In this document: positions 15,103 through 23,412 of the stretch, one piece after another | How positions within the stretch are numbered: position 1 is the stretch's first letter | Layout: each line of letters begins with the position of its first letter | Assembly: GCF_017814975.1 (NCBI RefSeq) | Contig: NZ_JAGIQA010000019.1 | Coordinates: forward strand, 1-64,000 | DNA from: Cupriavidus consociatus | Lineage (GTDB): Bacteria > Pseudomonadota > Gammaproteobacteria > Burkholderiales > Burkholderiaceae | DNA length: 64,000 nt | Direction: 5' to 3' | Translations under genes and position numbers: made by a program | The notes under the pieces: generated by a model | Seen by the model: only the letters and a program-made list of their open reading frames with translations | Database searches by the model: none | Told to the model about the DNA's origin: nothing

Positions 15103-16323
15103 TCAGAGCAGGTCGTCGAGCAGGTCGGGCCCGAAGACTTCGCGGTCGATGTGCGCCACCGGCACGCCGGCGCTGACCAGCGCATGGCGCTGCGCCTGCA
15201 TAAAGCCGAGCGGGCCGCACAGGTAGAAGCGGCCATCGATGAAGCGCTGCAGCTCCGGCTGGGCCAGCAGCTCGGCCGTCGGCATGGTGCCGGCGTGGTC
15301 GTAGTCGCGGCCGACGGCGTCGGCGGCCTCGGGCGCTTCGTAGCTGATATGCGTCACCAGTTGCGGCAACCGCTCGCGCGCCCACTGCACGTCGGCGCGA
15401 TGCGCATGGTGGCGGCCGCTGCGGGCGGCGTGGGCGAACAGGATCGGACGCTGCGAGCCCTGGGCGGCCAGCGTGCGCAGCACCGACAGCATCGGCGTGA
15501 TGCCGATACCGGCCGACAGCAGCACCAGCGGGCGATGACCGTCGAGCGCCGGGGTGAAGTCGCCGAACGGCGCACTCACCTTCAGCTCGGTGCCTTCCTG
15601 CACGTTGGCATGCAGCCAGTTGGAGACCGCGCCAGCCGGCGTCGACTGATCGCCGTCTTCACGCTTGACCGAAATGCGCCAGGTCGGCAGGCCGGTCTCG
15701 CCGGACAGCGAATACTGGCGCAGCTGGCGCGTGCCGTTATCGAGATGCGCCTCGACGCTGACGTACTGGCCGGGACGGAAGTCGCGCAGCGGGCCGCCGT
15801 CCGCGGCGGCCAGCGTCAGCGACACCACATGCTCGCCCTGCGCTTCGCGGCGCATCACGCGCACCGCCGTCAGCTCGCCGGCGCCTACGCCGGTGCGCTG
15901 GTATAGGCGTGCCTCGGCGGCGATCAGCTCGCCGGCCAGCAGCCAGTAGGCTTCGTCCCAGGCGGCAATCAGCGGCGGCGTGGCCGCATCGCCCAGCACC
16001 GCCTTGATCGCGCCCAGCAGGTGGCGGCCGACGATCGGATAATGCGAGGCGGTCAGGCCCACTGCCGCATGCTTGTGCACGATGCGGTCGACCACCGGCG
16101 CCAGCGCCGCGCCATTGTCGATATTGGCGGCGTAGGCGAACACGGCCGACGCCAGCGACTGCTGCTGGCTACCGTTGGCCTGGTTGCCCATGTTGAACAG
16201 GTGCGTGAGTTCAGGCCGGTCGGCGAACATCTCGCGGTAAAAGTGGGTGGTGATGGCCAGGCCATGCTCGCGCAGCACCGGGACGCTCGCATCGATATAG
16301 GGGCGGGAAGCGGCGGACAGCAT
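15103..16323 (-). CDS. hmp: Flavohemoprotein, nitric oxide dioxygenase
   Basis: A 406-residue NO dioxygenase that oxidises NO to nitrate with O2 and NAD(P)H in the cytoplasm. The globin domain (1-140) has the B10 Tyr (Y29) and proximal His (H85, in VHKHAAVG). The FAD domain has RQYSLS (near 200), and the NAD domain has SAGIGITPMLSVL and YLCGPLGFM. It ends in the typical EVFGPDL. The ATG at 16323 is preceded by GGAG at good spacing; a start five codons earlier is less likely. A perfect NsrR-type operator precedes it, and nsrR is the next gene upstream on the same strand. Confidence 0.96.
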   Translation of the reverse strand: MLSAASRPYIDASVPVLREHGLAITTHFYREMFADRPELTHLFNMGNQANGSQQQSLASAVFAYAANIDNGAALAPVVDRIVHKHAAVGLTASHYPIVGRHLLGAIKAVLGDAATPPLIAAWDEAYWLLAGELIAAEARLYQRTGVGAGELTAVRVMRREAQGEHVVSLTLAAADGGPLRDFRPGQYVSVEAHLDNGTRQLRQYSLSGETGLPTWRISVKREDGDQSTPAGAVSNWLHANVQEGTELKVSAPFGDFTPALDGHRPLVLLSAGIGITPMLSVLRTLAAQGSQRPILFAHAARSGRHHAHRADVQWARERLPQLVTHISYEAPEAADAVGRDYDHAGTMPTAELLAQPELQRFIDGRFYLCGPLGFMQAQRHALVSAGVPVAHIDREVFGPDLLDDLL

Positions 16324-16342
16324 CAGATAACACTCCATTTAA

Positions 16343-16365
16343 TTCATGCATGCTATATGCATGTT
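16343..16365 (-). promoter_or_regulatory. NsrR operator upstream of hmp
   Basis: The dyad ATGCAT (16346-16351), five bases, ATGCAT (16357-16362), with outer AA/TT flanks, has the architecture of the beta/gamma-proteobacterial NsrR site. It lies 22 bases before the hmp start, so NsrR would block the hmp promoter until NO damages its cluster. Confidence 0.8.
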
Positions 16366-16417
16366 TTTTCGCACAATAAAACCGGCGCTCGTCAGCGCCT
16401 GCGCGGAGCATGTCCAC

Positions 16418-16870
16418 TCAGGCCGAACGCCGGTTCAGGAAATCCCGATGCAGCTGGATGATCGACTCGGCGGTCTTGCTGCCGATGACGTCGGCCAGCG
16501 TGACATCATCCAGCGCGCGGTAGAACGCCTGCTCGGCCACATCCAGCGCGCGCTTCAGGCGGCAATTGCCGTTCAGCGCACAAGGCGGGTTGTCGCAGTC
16601 GATGATGGCCTTGTGGCCTTCCAGCTCGCGCAGGATCGTGCCGATGGTCAGCTGTTCGGCACCCGGCCCCAGCTGCAGGCCGCCGTGGCGGCCGCGCGTG
16701 GCCGTGATCCAGCCCAGCTTCGACAACCGCGCCGCCACCTTGACCAGGTGGTTGTGCGAGATATCGAACTGCTGCCCCACTTCCGCAATAGTGATCGGCC
16801 TGCTGCCGTCGCCTCGGGCGACGTACATCAGCAAGCGGAGTGCATAGTCGGAAAAGCGGGTCAGTTGCAT
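16418..16870 (-). CDS. nsrR: Nitric-oxide-sensing Rrf2 repressor NsrR
   Basis: A 150-residue Rrf2-family [Fe-S] regulator. The N-terminal winged helix reads MQLTRFSDYALRLLMYVA, with ITIAEVGQQFDISHNHLVKVAARLSKLGWI. The three cluster cysteines appear in CDNPPCALNGNC (about residues 93-104), the NsrR spacing. NO destroys the cluster and lifts repression. It is followed directly by hmp. A second dyad with NsrR spacing lies upstream of nsrR itself, so autoregulation is expected. Confidence 0.95.
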   Translation of the reverse strand: MQLTRFSDYALRLLMYVARGDGSRPITIAEVGQQFDISHNHLVKVAARLSKLGWITATRGRHGGLQLGPGAEQLTIGTILRELEGHKAIIDCDNPPCALNGNCRLKRALDVAEQAFYRALDDVTLADVIGSKTAESIIQLHRDFLNRRSA

Positions 16871-16892
16871 CGTGGCGACATCTTAAAAAATG

Positions 16893-16907
16893 TGCATCCA
16901 TGATGCA
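16893..16907 (-). promoter_or_regulatory. NsrR-type operator upstream of nsrR
   Basis: The dyad TGCAT (16893-16897), five bases, ATGCA (16903-16907) has the same core and spacing as the hmp site, about 25 bases before the nsrR start. It suggests negative autoregulation. Confidence 0.7.
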
Positions 16908-17075
16908 AGTTAAATCGGGAGCCCGCATCAGCTGTGCTTTGCATCACACATTGCCGCGACGCCGACGCCACCCCCATAAAACAGTCATGTGGCGCCGGTT
17001 ATACTGACTGGCGAAACCGGCCCGCCGCCAGCCCGGCCGCGGGCCTAGCCATTCCAGCAACGAGGTTCACAGACG

Positions 17076-17549
17076 ATGCGCATTTTCACTACCCGTTCCG
17101 CCAGCCCTGCCAGTTCCCGGCCCGCGCGCGCGCGCCGCGCACGCGGCTTCACCCTGATCGAAATCATGGTGGTGATCGTGATCCTTGGCGTGCTGGCGGC
17201 GCTGGTAGTGCCCAAGATCATGAGCCGTCCGGACGAAGCGCGCATCGTCGCTGCGCGCCAGGACATCTCGTCGATCATGCAGGCGCTCAAGCTGTATCGG
17301 CTCGACAATAGCCGCTACCCGACCACCGAGCAGGGCCTGGCCGCGCTGGTGACCAAGCCCGCCACCGAGCCGGTGCCGAACAACTGGAAAGGCGGCGGCT
17401 ACCTGGAGAAGCTGCCCAAGGATCCCTGGGGCCATCCGTACCAGTACCTGAACCCGGGCGTGCGCGGCGAGATCGACGTGTTCAGCTTCGGCGCCGATGG
17501 CCAGGCCGGCGGCAACGGCAACGACGCCGATATCGGCAACTGGGAATAA
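17076..17549 (+). CDS. gspG: Type II secretion major pseudopilin GspG
   Basis: A 157-residue major pseudopilin. A 23-residue basic leader ends at the prepilin peptidase site RG/FTLIEIMVVIVILGVLAALVVP, with Glu at position +5. The globular part has YRLDNSRYPTTEQGLAAL, WKGGGYLEKLPKDPWG and the calcium-loop region near the C-terminus (FSFGADGQAGGNGNDADIGNW). It polymerises into the pseudopilus in the periplasm. It is the first gene of the rightward gsp operon and is 28 bases from gspH. A TATACT -10-like box (17000-17005) lies upstream without a good -35. Confidence 0.97.
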   Translation: MRIFTTRSASPASSRPARARRARGFTLIEIMVVIVILGVLAALVVPKIMSRPDEARIVAARQDISSIMQALKLYRLDNSRYPTTEQGLAALVTKPATEPVPNNWKGGGYLEKLPKDPWGHPYQYLNPGVRGEIDVFSFGADGQAGGNGNDADIGNWE

Positions 17550-17577
17550 GTCCCGGCGCGCCCACCTCCCCTGACCC

Positions 17578-18075
17578 ATGACCACGGCGCCGCGCCACAG
17601 CGCGCCCTTGCGGCGCCGGGGCTTCACCCTCCTCGAGCTGCTGGTGGTCATGGTGATCGCCGGCATCGTGATCTCGCTGGTGGCGGTCAACGCCTCGCCC
17701 AACGAGCGCGGCCGCGTGCTGGATGACGGCCAGCGCATTGCGCGGCTGTTCGAGCTGGCGCAGGAAGAAGCGCAGCTCGGCGCCCGCCCGATTGCCTGGG
17801 AGGGCGACGCAGGCGGCTGGCGCTTCCTGGAATCGAGCCCGAACGGCTGGATCCCCATGCGTACCGACGTGTTCGCGCCGGGCCATTGGCGGCTGGCGCT
17901 GGACCAGGTGGTGGTTGCCGAAGGCGGCCGGCCCACCGGCACCGGCGGCCCGCTGCGGCTGGTATTCGGGCGCGAACTGATCGATATGCCGCAGCGGCTG
18001 GTGCTGGTGCGCGGCGATATCCGCGTGGACGTCACCGGCGACGGCAGCGGCCGTTATGTCGCCAGCACGCCATGA
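17578..18075 (+). CDS. gspH: Type II secretion minor pseudopilin GspH
   Basis: A 165-residue minor pseudopilin with a processing site in RRRGFTLLELLVVMVIAGIVISLVAV and the GspH-type globular domain (DDGQRIARLFELAQEEAQLGARPIAWEGD, GWRFLE). It helps form the pseudopilus tip. Its stop overlaps the gspI start by 4 bases (ATGA). Confidence 0.93.
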   Translation: MTTAPRHSAPLRRRGFTLLELLVVMVIAGIVISLVAVNASPNERGRVLDDGQRIARLFELAQEEAQLGARPIAWEGDAGGWRFLESSPNGWIPMRTDVFAPGHWRLALDQVVVAEGGRPTGTGGPLRLVFGRELIDMPQRLVLVRGDIRVDVTGDGSGRYVASTP

Positions 18076-18476
18076 CCCGCGCTCCCCTGCACGGTCTCCG
18101 CCGCGCCGGCTTTACGCTGATCGAGGTGCTGGTCGCACTCACCATCCTGGCGGTCGCGCTGACCGCGGCCATGCGCGCCATGGGCTCGATGGTCGACGCC
18201 GGCGCCGCGCTGCAGACCCGCATGCTGGCCGAATGGAGCGCCGAGAACCACCTGGCCGCGCTGCGCCTGGCCAAGACCTGGCCCGAGCCCGGCGTCAGTG
18301 GTTATGCCTGCCCGCAAGGCGGCACCCCGTTGTACTGCGAGCAGTCGGTCTCGGGCACGCCCAATCCGGTTTTCCGCCGCGTCGAGATCGCGGTCTACCC
18401 GTCGGCCACCGACAAGTCCGTGCGGCTGGCGTGGCTGGTCACCATCGTTCCCAATGAAGCCCGCAACGTGCTCTGA
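18072..18476 (+). CDS. gspI: Type II secretion minor pseudopilin GspI
   Basis: A 134-residue minor pseudopilin. The leader ends at RRAG/FTLIEVLVALTILAVALTAAMRA, and AEWSAENHLAALRL is the usual GspI helix. The central part has two cysteines (YACPQ, YCEQ). It starts by ATGA overlap with gspH and overlaps gspJ by 23 bases. It nucleates the tip complex with GspJ and GspK. Confidence 0.93.
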   Translation: MTRAPLHGLRRAGFTLIEVLVALTILAVALTAAMRAMGSMVDAGAALQTRMLAEWSAENHLAALRLAKTWPEPGVSGYACPQGGTPLYCEQSVSGTPNPVFRRVEIAVYPSATDKSVRLAWLVTIVPNEARNVL

Positions 18477-19161
18477 GCGCCAACGCCCAGGCCAGCGCAC
18501 CCGCGGCTTCACGCTGCTGGAGATGCTGGTCGCGATCACGCTGCTGGCGGTGATGGCGGTGATCGGCTGGCGCGCGCTCGACAGCCTGACGCGCAGCCGC
18601 GAGCGCCTGACCGACCACGATGCGCGCCTGGATGCGTTGAAGATTCTCTACGGCCAGTTCCAGGCCGACTGCGAGCACCTGGCCAATCCGACGCTGCTGC
18701 AGGGAAGCCCGGTCGAGGTCGGCCAGAACCGGCTGCTGCTGGTGCGCGACCGCCGCGACGAGGGGCAGCCGCCGGCCTGGCAGGTGCTGTCGTACCAGAT
18801 CGACGGCAGTACCTTGGTGCGGGTGGCTGCCCCGCCGGTGGCGGACCGGGCCGGGCTGCAGTCGGCGCTGCTGTCGCTGCGCCAGGGCGGCAGCAACGCG
18901 GCGCAGGTGCGGCGCGTGCTGCCCGACGTCGCCGGCATGAGCGCGCGCGCCTGGGTGGAGCCAGCCGGCTGGCAGGTCGATACTGGCCGCATCCGCAACG
19001 TGCTGTTCTCCGGCAACGCCGCCAGCGCGGTGGCGGCCTCGGACGTCGGCACGGCATTGCCCAACACCGCGGTGCGTGCGGTCGAACTGACCGTGTTCGC
19101 GCGCATGGGCGACGGCGACGCGCCGCGGCAGTTCCAGAAGATCTGCATGACCGGGCTATGA
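18454..19161 (+). CDS. gspJ: Type II secretion minor pseudopilin GspJ
   Basis: A 235-residue minor pseudopilin. The processing motif TRGFTLLEMLVAITLLAVMAVIGWRALDSL lies about 17 residues in. The globular domain includes LKILYGQFQADCEHLANPTLLQ and the C-terminal AVELTVFARMGDGDAPRQFQKICMTG. The ATG at 18454 lies inside the end of gspI and is the nearest start before the prepilin motif. It overlaps gspK by 4 bases. Confidence 0.9.
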   Translation: MKPATCSERQRPGQRTRGFTLLEMLVAITLLAVMAVIGWRALDSLTRSRERLTDHDARLDALKILYGQFQADCEHLANPTLLQGSPVEVGQNRLLLVRDRRDEGQPPAWQVLSYQIDGSTLVRVAAPPVADRAGLQSALLSLRQGGSNAAQVRRVLPDVAGMSARAWVEPAGWQVDTGRIRNVLFSGNAASAVAASDVGTALPNTAVRAVELTVFARMGDGDAPRQFQKICMTGL

Positions 19162-20189
19162 CGCGCGCTCACGTCCGCTCCCGCCCGGCCTTCGCGAAGC
19201 GCGGCGCCCGCGGCGCCGCCGTGGTCACTGCGCTGCTGATGGTGACGCTGGCCGTGGTGGTGGTGTCCGGCATGCTGTGGCGCCAGCAGGTGCAGATCCG
19301 TGCGATCGAGAACCAGCGGCTGCTGGCGCAGGCGACCTGGATCGAGCGCGCCGCGGTCGACTGGGCGCGGCTGATCCTGCGCGACGACCAGCGCCGCACC
19401 AACGTCGACCAGCTCGGCGAGCCCTGGGCGGTGCCGATCGCGGAAACCCGGCTGTCGGATTTCCTCGGTGCTTCGCTGCGCACCGACGTGGCCGGCGAAA
19501 CCTCGTTCCTGTCTGGCCGCATCCTCGATGCGCAGGCCCGCTTCAACCTCGCCAACCTGGTGATCTGGACCGCCACCGCCGGCCAGGGGCGCGCCGCTTC
19601 GGTCGATCCCGCGGCCCAGGCCGCCTACCGCCGCCTGCTGCAGACCGTGGGCCTGAACCCGCAACTGGCCGAGTCCACCGCGCGCGCCATGCTGCAGGCG
19701 GCGCAAGGCGGCAGCGACGGCGGTGGCCGAGCGGCGCCGCGCCCGCTCGACAGCGTGCAGGGGCTGCTGTCCCTGCCCGGCTATACGCCGGAAATGGTCG
19801 CCGTGCTGGAGCCCTTCGTCACCGTGCTGCCCGAGCGCACCCTGGTCAACGCCAATACCGCCGAGGCCGAAGTGCTTGCCGCCGTGATCGACAAGCTGCC
19901 GCTGGAGCGCGCCCGCGAACTGGTACGCCAGCGCGACCGCGCCTATTTCAATAACATCGGCAACGTGCAGACCCAGCTGGCAGCGGTCGCGCCGCAGGCG
20001 GACAGCGCCAACCTGGCCAATATGATCGACGTGCGCTCGCACTATTTCCTGGTCTACGGACTGGTTCGCCACGAACGCGCCAGCCGGCTGCAGGTCTCGC
20101 TGATCTTCCGCGGCGAGCCGCTGGGCGCCACCAATACGACACGGGTGGTCTGGGTACAGGACGCCGACCGGCTGCCGGACCTGCGCTGA
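19158..20189 (+). CDS. gspK: Type II secretion minor pseudopilin GspK
   Basis: A 343-residue large minor pseudopilin that caps the pseudopilus tip. It has a basic leader, then RGAAVVTALLMVTLAVVVVSGMLWRQQVQ, and the GspK helix region with DSVQGLLSLPGYTPEMVAVLEPFVTVLPERTLVNANTA, typical of its alpha-helical domain. It lacks the Glu+5 residue, as usual for GspK. A 207-base gap separates it from gspL. Confidence 0.94.
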   Translation: MTRAHVRSRPAFAKRGARGAAVVTALLMVTLAVVVVSGMLWRQQVQIRAIENQRLLAQATWIERAAVDWARLILRDDQRRTNVDQLGEPWAVPIAETRLSDFLGASLRTDVAGETSFLSGRILDAQARFNLANLVIWTATAGQGRAASVDPAAQAAYRRLLQTVGLNPQLAESTARAMLQAAQGGSDGGGRAAPRPLDSVQGLLSLPGYTPEMVAVLEPFVTVLPERTLVNANTAEAEVLAAVIDKLPLERARELVRQRDRAYFNNIGNVQTQLAAVAPQADSANLANMIDVRSHYFLVYGLVRHERASRLQVSLIFRGEPLGATNTTRVVWVQDADRLPDLR

Positions 20190-20396
20190 ATGTCTGATAC
20201 AAGGCGCACGGGCATGCATGGGCGGCGCGATTCGCAAGCGTTGGCAACCGGGGAGGAATAGTATTGACGCGGTTTAGTCACACAGGCAAGGTATGCTGCG
20301 ACGCTGGCGCGAGCGAGGCGCCACGCGGCAATGCGCCTTCCCGGATTTTTTCCCACGTCCCGCCATTGACGCCATTGACGCCACGTTAAGGAAAAC

Positions 20397-21878
20397 TTGA
20401 GCACCACCCTGTATGTCCGCCTGCCGCACCGGCCGCACGATCAGCCGCAACCCTGGCAGTTCGGCGCCCTGTCGTTCGCGCTTGTGCGCGCCGGCACCGA
20501 CGCCGCACGGCGCGCGCCCGGCGGCACGGCCCCTGAAGTGTTGCGCGAAGGCCACGCCCGCATCGCCGACCTGCCCACTGCCGAACGCCTGGTGCTGATC
20601 CTGGCAGCCAGCGACGTACTGCTGACCACCGCCAGCGTGCCGCCGCTGCCGCCGGCGCGTTTGAAACAGGCGCTGCCCAACCTGATCGAAGACGCACTCG
20701 CCACCGACGCCCAGCCCTGCCATATCGGCGTGGGGCCCGCGCTCGACGGCAGCGCCGCGATTCGCGGCCCACGCCGGCGGCTGCTGATGGTGGCTGACCG
20801 CGCCTGGCTGCGGGCCGTGCTCGACGCCTTCGCCGAACACCGCCATCGCCGCCGCCATGTGTTGCCGGCGCAGCTGTGCGTGCCGCCGGCAGCGGCACGG
20901 GCCACCGCCGCCGAAGCGCCCGCGCAGGCGCCGGGCGCCGAGCCCACGCTGCGCCCGGCGGAGTACACTGCACAGGACGAGCCGGCCACGCTGGTGGTCG
21001 AGGCAGCCGCGAGTGCCTTGGCTGACGGCGGCGAACTGCTCGACAGCGCCACCGTCGGCGCCACCGAGCCTGCCCCTGTGCTGGCCAGCCAGTGGCAACT
21101 GACCGTGCGCACCGGCGCACACGCAGGCTACGGCCTGCTGCTGGGCGACGACGCTCTCGCGGCCTGGCAGGCACTGGCGCCCGACGGCACCTGGTACGCC
21201 GACGCCGATGCCGCCGCCGCGGCGCCGGTTCCCGCATTGCGCAACGCCGCCCGCGCCGGCTGGCCGCTGTGGATCGAAGGCGCGCAGGCGTGCCTGCGCG
21301 AGCCGGCACTGGACCTGGCGCAGTTCGAGTTCGCGCAGGGCCGGGCCGACCGCTGGAACCTGGCTGCATGGCGGATTCCGCTGGCGCTGCTGGCCGGCAT
21401 CGTGCTGGTGCAGGTGCTGGGCATGAACATCCACTGGCTGCTGCTGCGCAACGAGCAGCAGCGCGTGGAAGCCGCACAGCAGCAGGCCTTGCGCAGCGCC
21501 TTCCCCCAGACCCAGACCATCCTCGACGCGCCGCTGCAGATGCGGCGCCAGGTCGAGCAGCTGCGCATCGCCAGCGGCCGCAGCACGCCGGAAGACTTCC
21601 TGCCGCTGGCCGACCGCTTTGCCCAGGCCGCGCGCCGGCTGCCGCCCGACGCGCTGCAGGCGCTGGAATACCGCGGCCGCATGCTGGTGGTGACACTCAA
21701 GCCGGGCACGGACATTGCCAGTCTGCGCAACGCCGTGCGCCAGGCCGGCCTGCAGATGGAAGAGGACAAGACCGGTGGCGCACCAGGCAGCGCCCCGGGC
21801 AGTGCGGCAGGCGGCGCGACGGGCAGCGCCACGCCGGTGACGCCGGGCTCTCGCTGGACCGTCAGGCCGGGCCTGTGA
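20397..21878 (+). CDS. gspL: Type II secretion inner-membrane protein GspL
   Basis: A 493-residue GspL. The long cytoplasmic actin-like domain contacts the ATPase GspE (LPPLPPARLKQALPNLIEDALATD and the conserved WRIPLALLAGIVLVQVLGMNIHWLLL membrane helix near residues 325-350). A periplasmic ferredoxin-like domain follows, with a Gly/Ser-rich linker at the C-terminus. The start is TTG at 20397 with AAGGAAAAC upstream and the expected first residues STTLYVRLP. The 207 bases before it hold a short direct repeat (CCATTGACG) but no clear promoter. Confidence 0.9.
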   Translation: MSTTLYVRLPHRPHDQPQPWQFGALSFALVRAGTDAARRAPGGTAPEVLREGHARIADLPTAERLVLILAASDVLLTTASVPPLPPARLKQALPNLIEDALATDAQPCHIGVGPALDGSAAIRGPRRRLLMVADRAWLRAVLDAFAEHRHRRRHVLPAQLCVPPAAARATAAEAPAQAPGAEPTLRPAEYTAQDEPATLVVEAAASALADGGELLDSATVGATEPAPVLASQWQLTVRTGAHAGYGLLLGDDALAAWQALAPDGTWYADADAAAAAPVPALRNAARAGWPLWIEGAQACLREPALDLAQFEFAQGRADRWNLAAWRIPLALLAGIVLVQVLGMNIHWLLLRNEQQRVEAAQQQALRSAFPQTQTILDAPLQMRRQVEQLRIASGRSTPEDFLPLADRFAQAARRLPPDALQALEYRGRMLVVTLKPGTDIASLRNAVRQAGLQMEEDKTGGAPGSAPGSAAGGATGSATPVTPGSRWTVRPGL

Positions 21879-21897
21879 GCGCGGCAGCACGATACGC

Positions 21898-22506
21898 ATG
21901 GATGCCATGAAAGACTCCGCCCGAAACCAGCCATCCCGCCCCGCCCGTTCCCAAAGCCCCACCGCCCTGCGCGCGCGCATGGCGCGGCTGCGCCCGAGCG
22001 TGCCACAGGCCTGGCAGGATCACTTCAACGCCTTCTGGTCGGCGCGCAACCCGCGCGAGCAGGCCATCCTGGCCGGCGGCGCCGCGGTGATGGTGCTGGT
22101 GATTGGCTATACGCTGCTGTGGGAGCCGGCCGCCGAAGGCCGCCAGCGCCTGGCGCGCAACCTGCCCCAGATGCGCGCAGACCTGGCCGAAATGGAATCG
22201 CTGGCGCAGGAAGCGCGCGGCCTCAAGGCCACGCCGGCACCAGCGCTGCGCGGCGACGCGCTGACGCAGGCGCTGCAGGACAGCCTGGGCCAGCATGGCC
22301 TGAAGGCGACGCGGCTTGCCGCCGGTGCCGACAATAACGTCCAGGTGCAGCTCGACAAGGTACCCTTCGGCGCGTTCAGCAGCTGGCTGCAGGACGTGCG
22401 CCAGCAGCAGCGCATGAAAGTGATCGACGCCCGCATCGTCTATGTCGGCGCCACGGCGCTGGTCAATGTCAGCGCGACCCTGCAGGGTCCGGGCGGCCGC
22501 AGCTGA
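21898..22506 (+). CDS. gspM: Type II secretion inner-membrane protein GspM
   Basis: A 202-residue bitopic membrane protein. It has a basic N-terminus, FNAFWSARNPREQAILAGGAAVMVLVIGYTLLWEPAAEGR with one helix, then a periplasmic domain with QDSLGQHGLKATRLA and FGAFSSWLQDVRQQQRMKVIDARIV, all GspM features. It partners GspL. A second in-frame ATG occurs at 21907. The stop overlaps the gspN start by one base. Confidence 0.9.
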   Translation: MDAMKDSARNQPSRPARSQSPTALRARMARLRPSVPQAWQDHFNAFWSARNPREQAILAGGAAVMVLVIGYTLLWEPAAEGRQRLARNLPQMRADLAEMESLAQEARGLKATPAPALRGDALTQALQDSLGQHGLKATRLAAGADNNVQVQLDKVPFGAFSSWLQDVRQQQRMKVIDARIVYVGATALVNVSATLQGPGGRS

Positions 22507-23384
22507 TGGTACGGCTGGAAACGCTGCGGCTGCCGCGCCGCAAGCTGCGCCAGCCGGGGGCATGGCTGGGCCTGCGCTGGCTCTCGCTGGGACTGGCCAG
22601 CGCCGCGGCCACGGTGGTGGCGATGCTGCCGGCCGCGTGGATCGCCGAACGCGTGGCCACGCAGACGCAGGGACGGGTCCTGCTGGCCGATGCCAGCGGC
22701 TCACTGTGGCGCGGCAGCGCCACGCTGGCGCTGTCGGCCGGCGCCGGCAGCCAGACCGCCACGGTGCTGCCGGGCCGGCTGCAGTGGACGCTGGCCTTCT
22801 GGCCGCTGCTGACCGGCACCGCGCGCGCGGTGGTGACGCACACCGAAGCCATGGCCGCGCCGGTGGCAATCACCGCGACGCCAGGCGGCTGGACCGTGCA
22901 GTCCGGCGCGATGCGGCTGCCGGCATCGCTGCTGGAAGGCATCGGCGCGCCGTTCAATACGCTGCGCCCGGATGGCCTGATGCGCGCGGACTGGTCGACG
23001 CTGCAAGGGAGCTTTTCCGGCCGGAAAGGCGACGCAAAGGGCGACGTAAAGGGCGACGTAAAGGGCAACGCAAATGGCAGCGGAAATGGCAATGGCATGC
23101 GCGGCCATGTCACGCTGCGCATCGAGCAGGTGTCCTCCGCGGTCAGCCGGCTGCGCCCGCTCGGCAGCTACCGCGCCGAGATCGACTGGAGCGGCGCCGG
23201 CGGCGGCAAGCTGCAACTGAGTACTATCGCCGGGCCCCTGCACCTGGAGGGCAGCGGCTCGCTTGGCCGGCAGGCGCGCTTCGAGGGCACCGCCCATGCC
23301 GAGCCCGATGCGGAAACGCAACTGACCAGCTTGCTGAGCCTGCTGGGACGACGAGACAACAACGTGACAAGGCTGCGCTTCTGA
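22506..23384 (+). CDS. gspN: Type II secretion protein GspN
   Basis: A 292-residue GspN. It has one N-terminal membrane helix (WLSLGLASAAATVVAMLPAAWIA), then a periplasmic beta-rich domain with GRVLLADASGSLWRGSATLAL and WTLAFWPLL, typical of the family. Residues about 175-195 are a low-complexity insert of Gly-Asp/Asn-Lys units encoded by a 12-base tandem repeat (about 23028-23080). GspN is dispensable in several systems. It is followed by gspD after 28 bases. Confidence 0.88.
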   Translation: MVRLETLRLPRRKLRQPGAWLGLRWLSLGLASAAATVVAMLPAAWIAERVATQTQGRVLLADASGSLWRGSATLALSAGAGSQTATVLPGRLQWTLAFWPLLTGTARAVVTHTEAMAAPVAITATPGGWTVQSGAMRLPASLLEGIGAPFNTLRPDGLMRADWSTLQGSFSGRKGDAKGDVKGDVKGNANGSGNGNGMRGHVTLRIEQVSSAVSRLRPLGSYRAEIDWSGAGGGKLQLSTIAGPLHLEGSGSLGRQARFEGTAHAEPDAETQLTSLLSLLGRRDNNVTRLRF

Positions 23385-23412
23385 TGCCAGGCAGCGCCTG
23401 GAGCGTACGGAA

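Noticed and set aside
14280..15236. A longer GspC with about 74 extra N-terminal residues
   Set aside because: The extra part is the antisense frame of the hmp 3' end. The GTG at 15014 has a ribosome site and gives the normal short cytoplasmic N-terminus.
20264..20290. Internal promoter for gspL (TTGACG ... TATGCT)
   Set aside because: The spacer is 22 bases, too long for sigma-70; the gap may simply be untranslated operon sequence.
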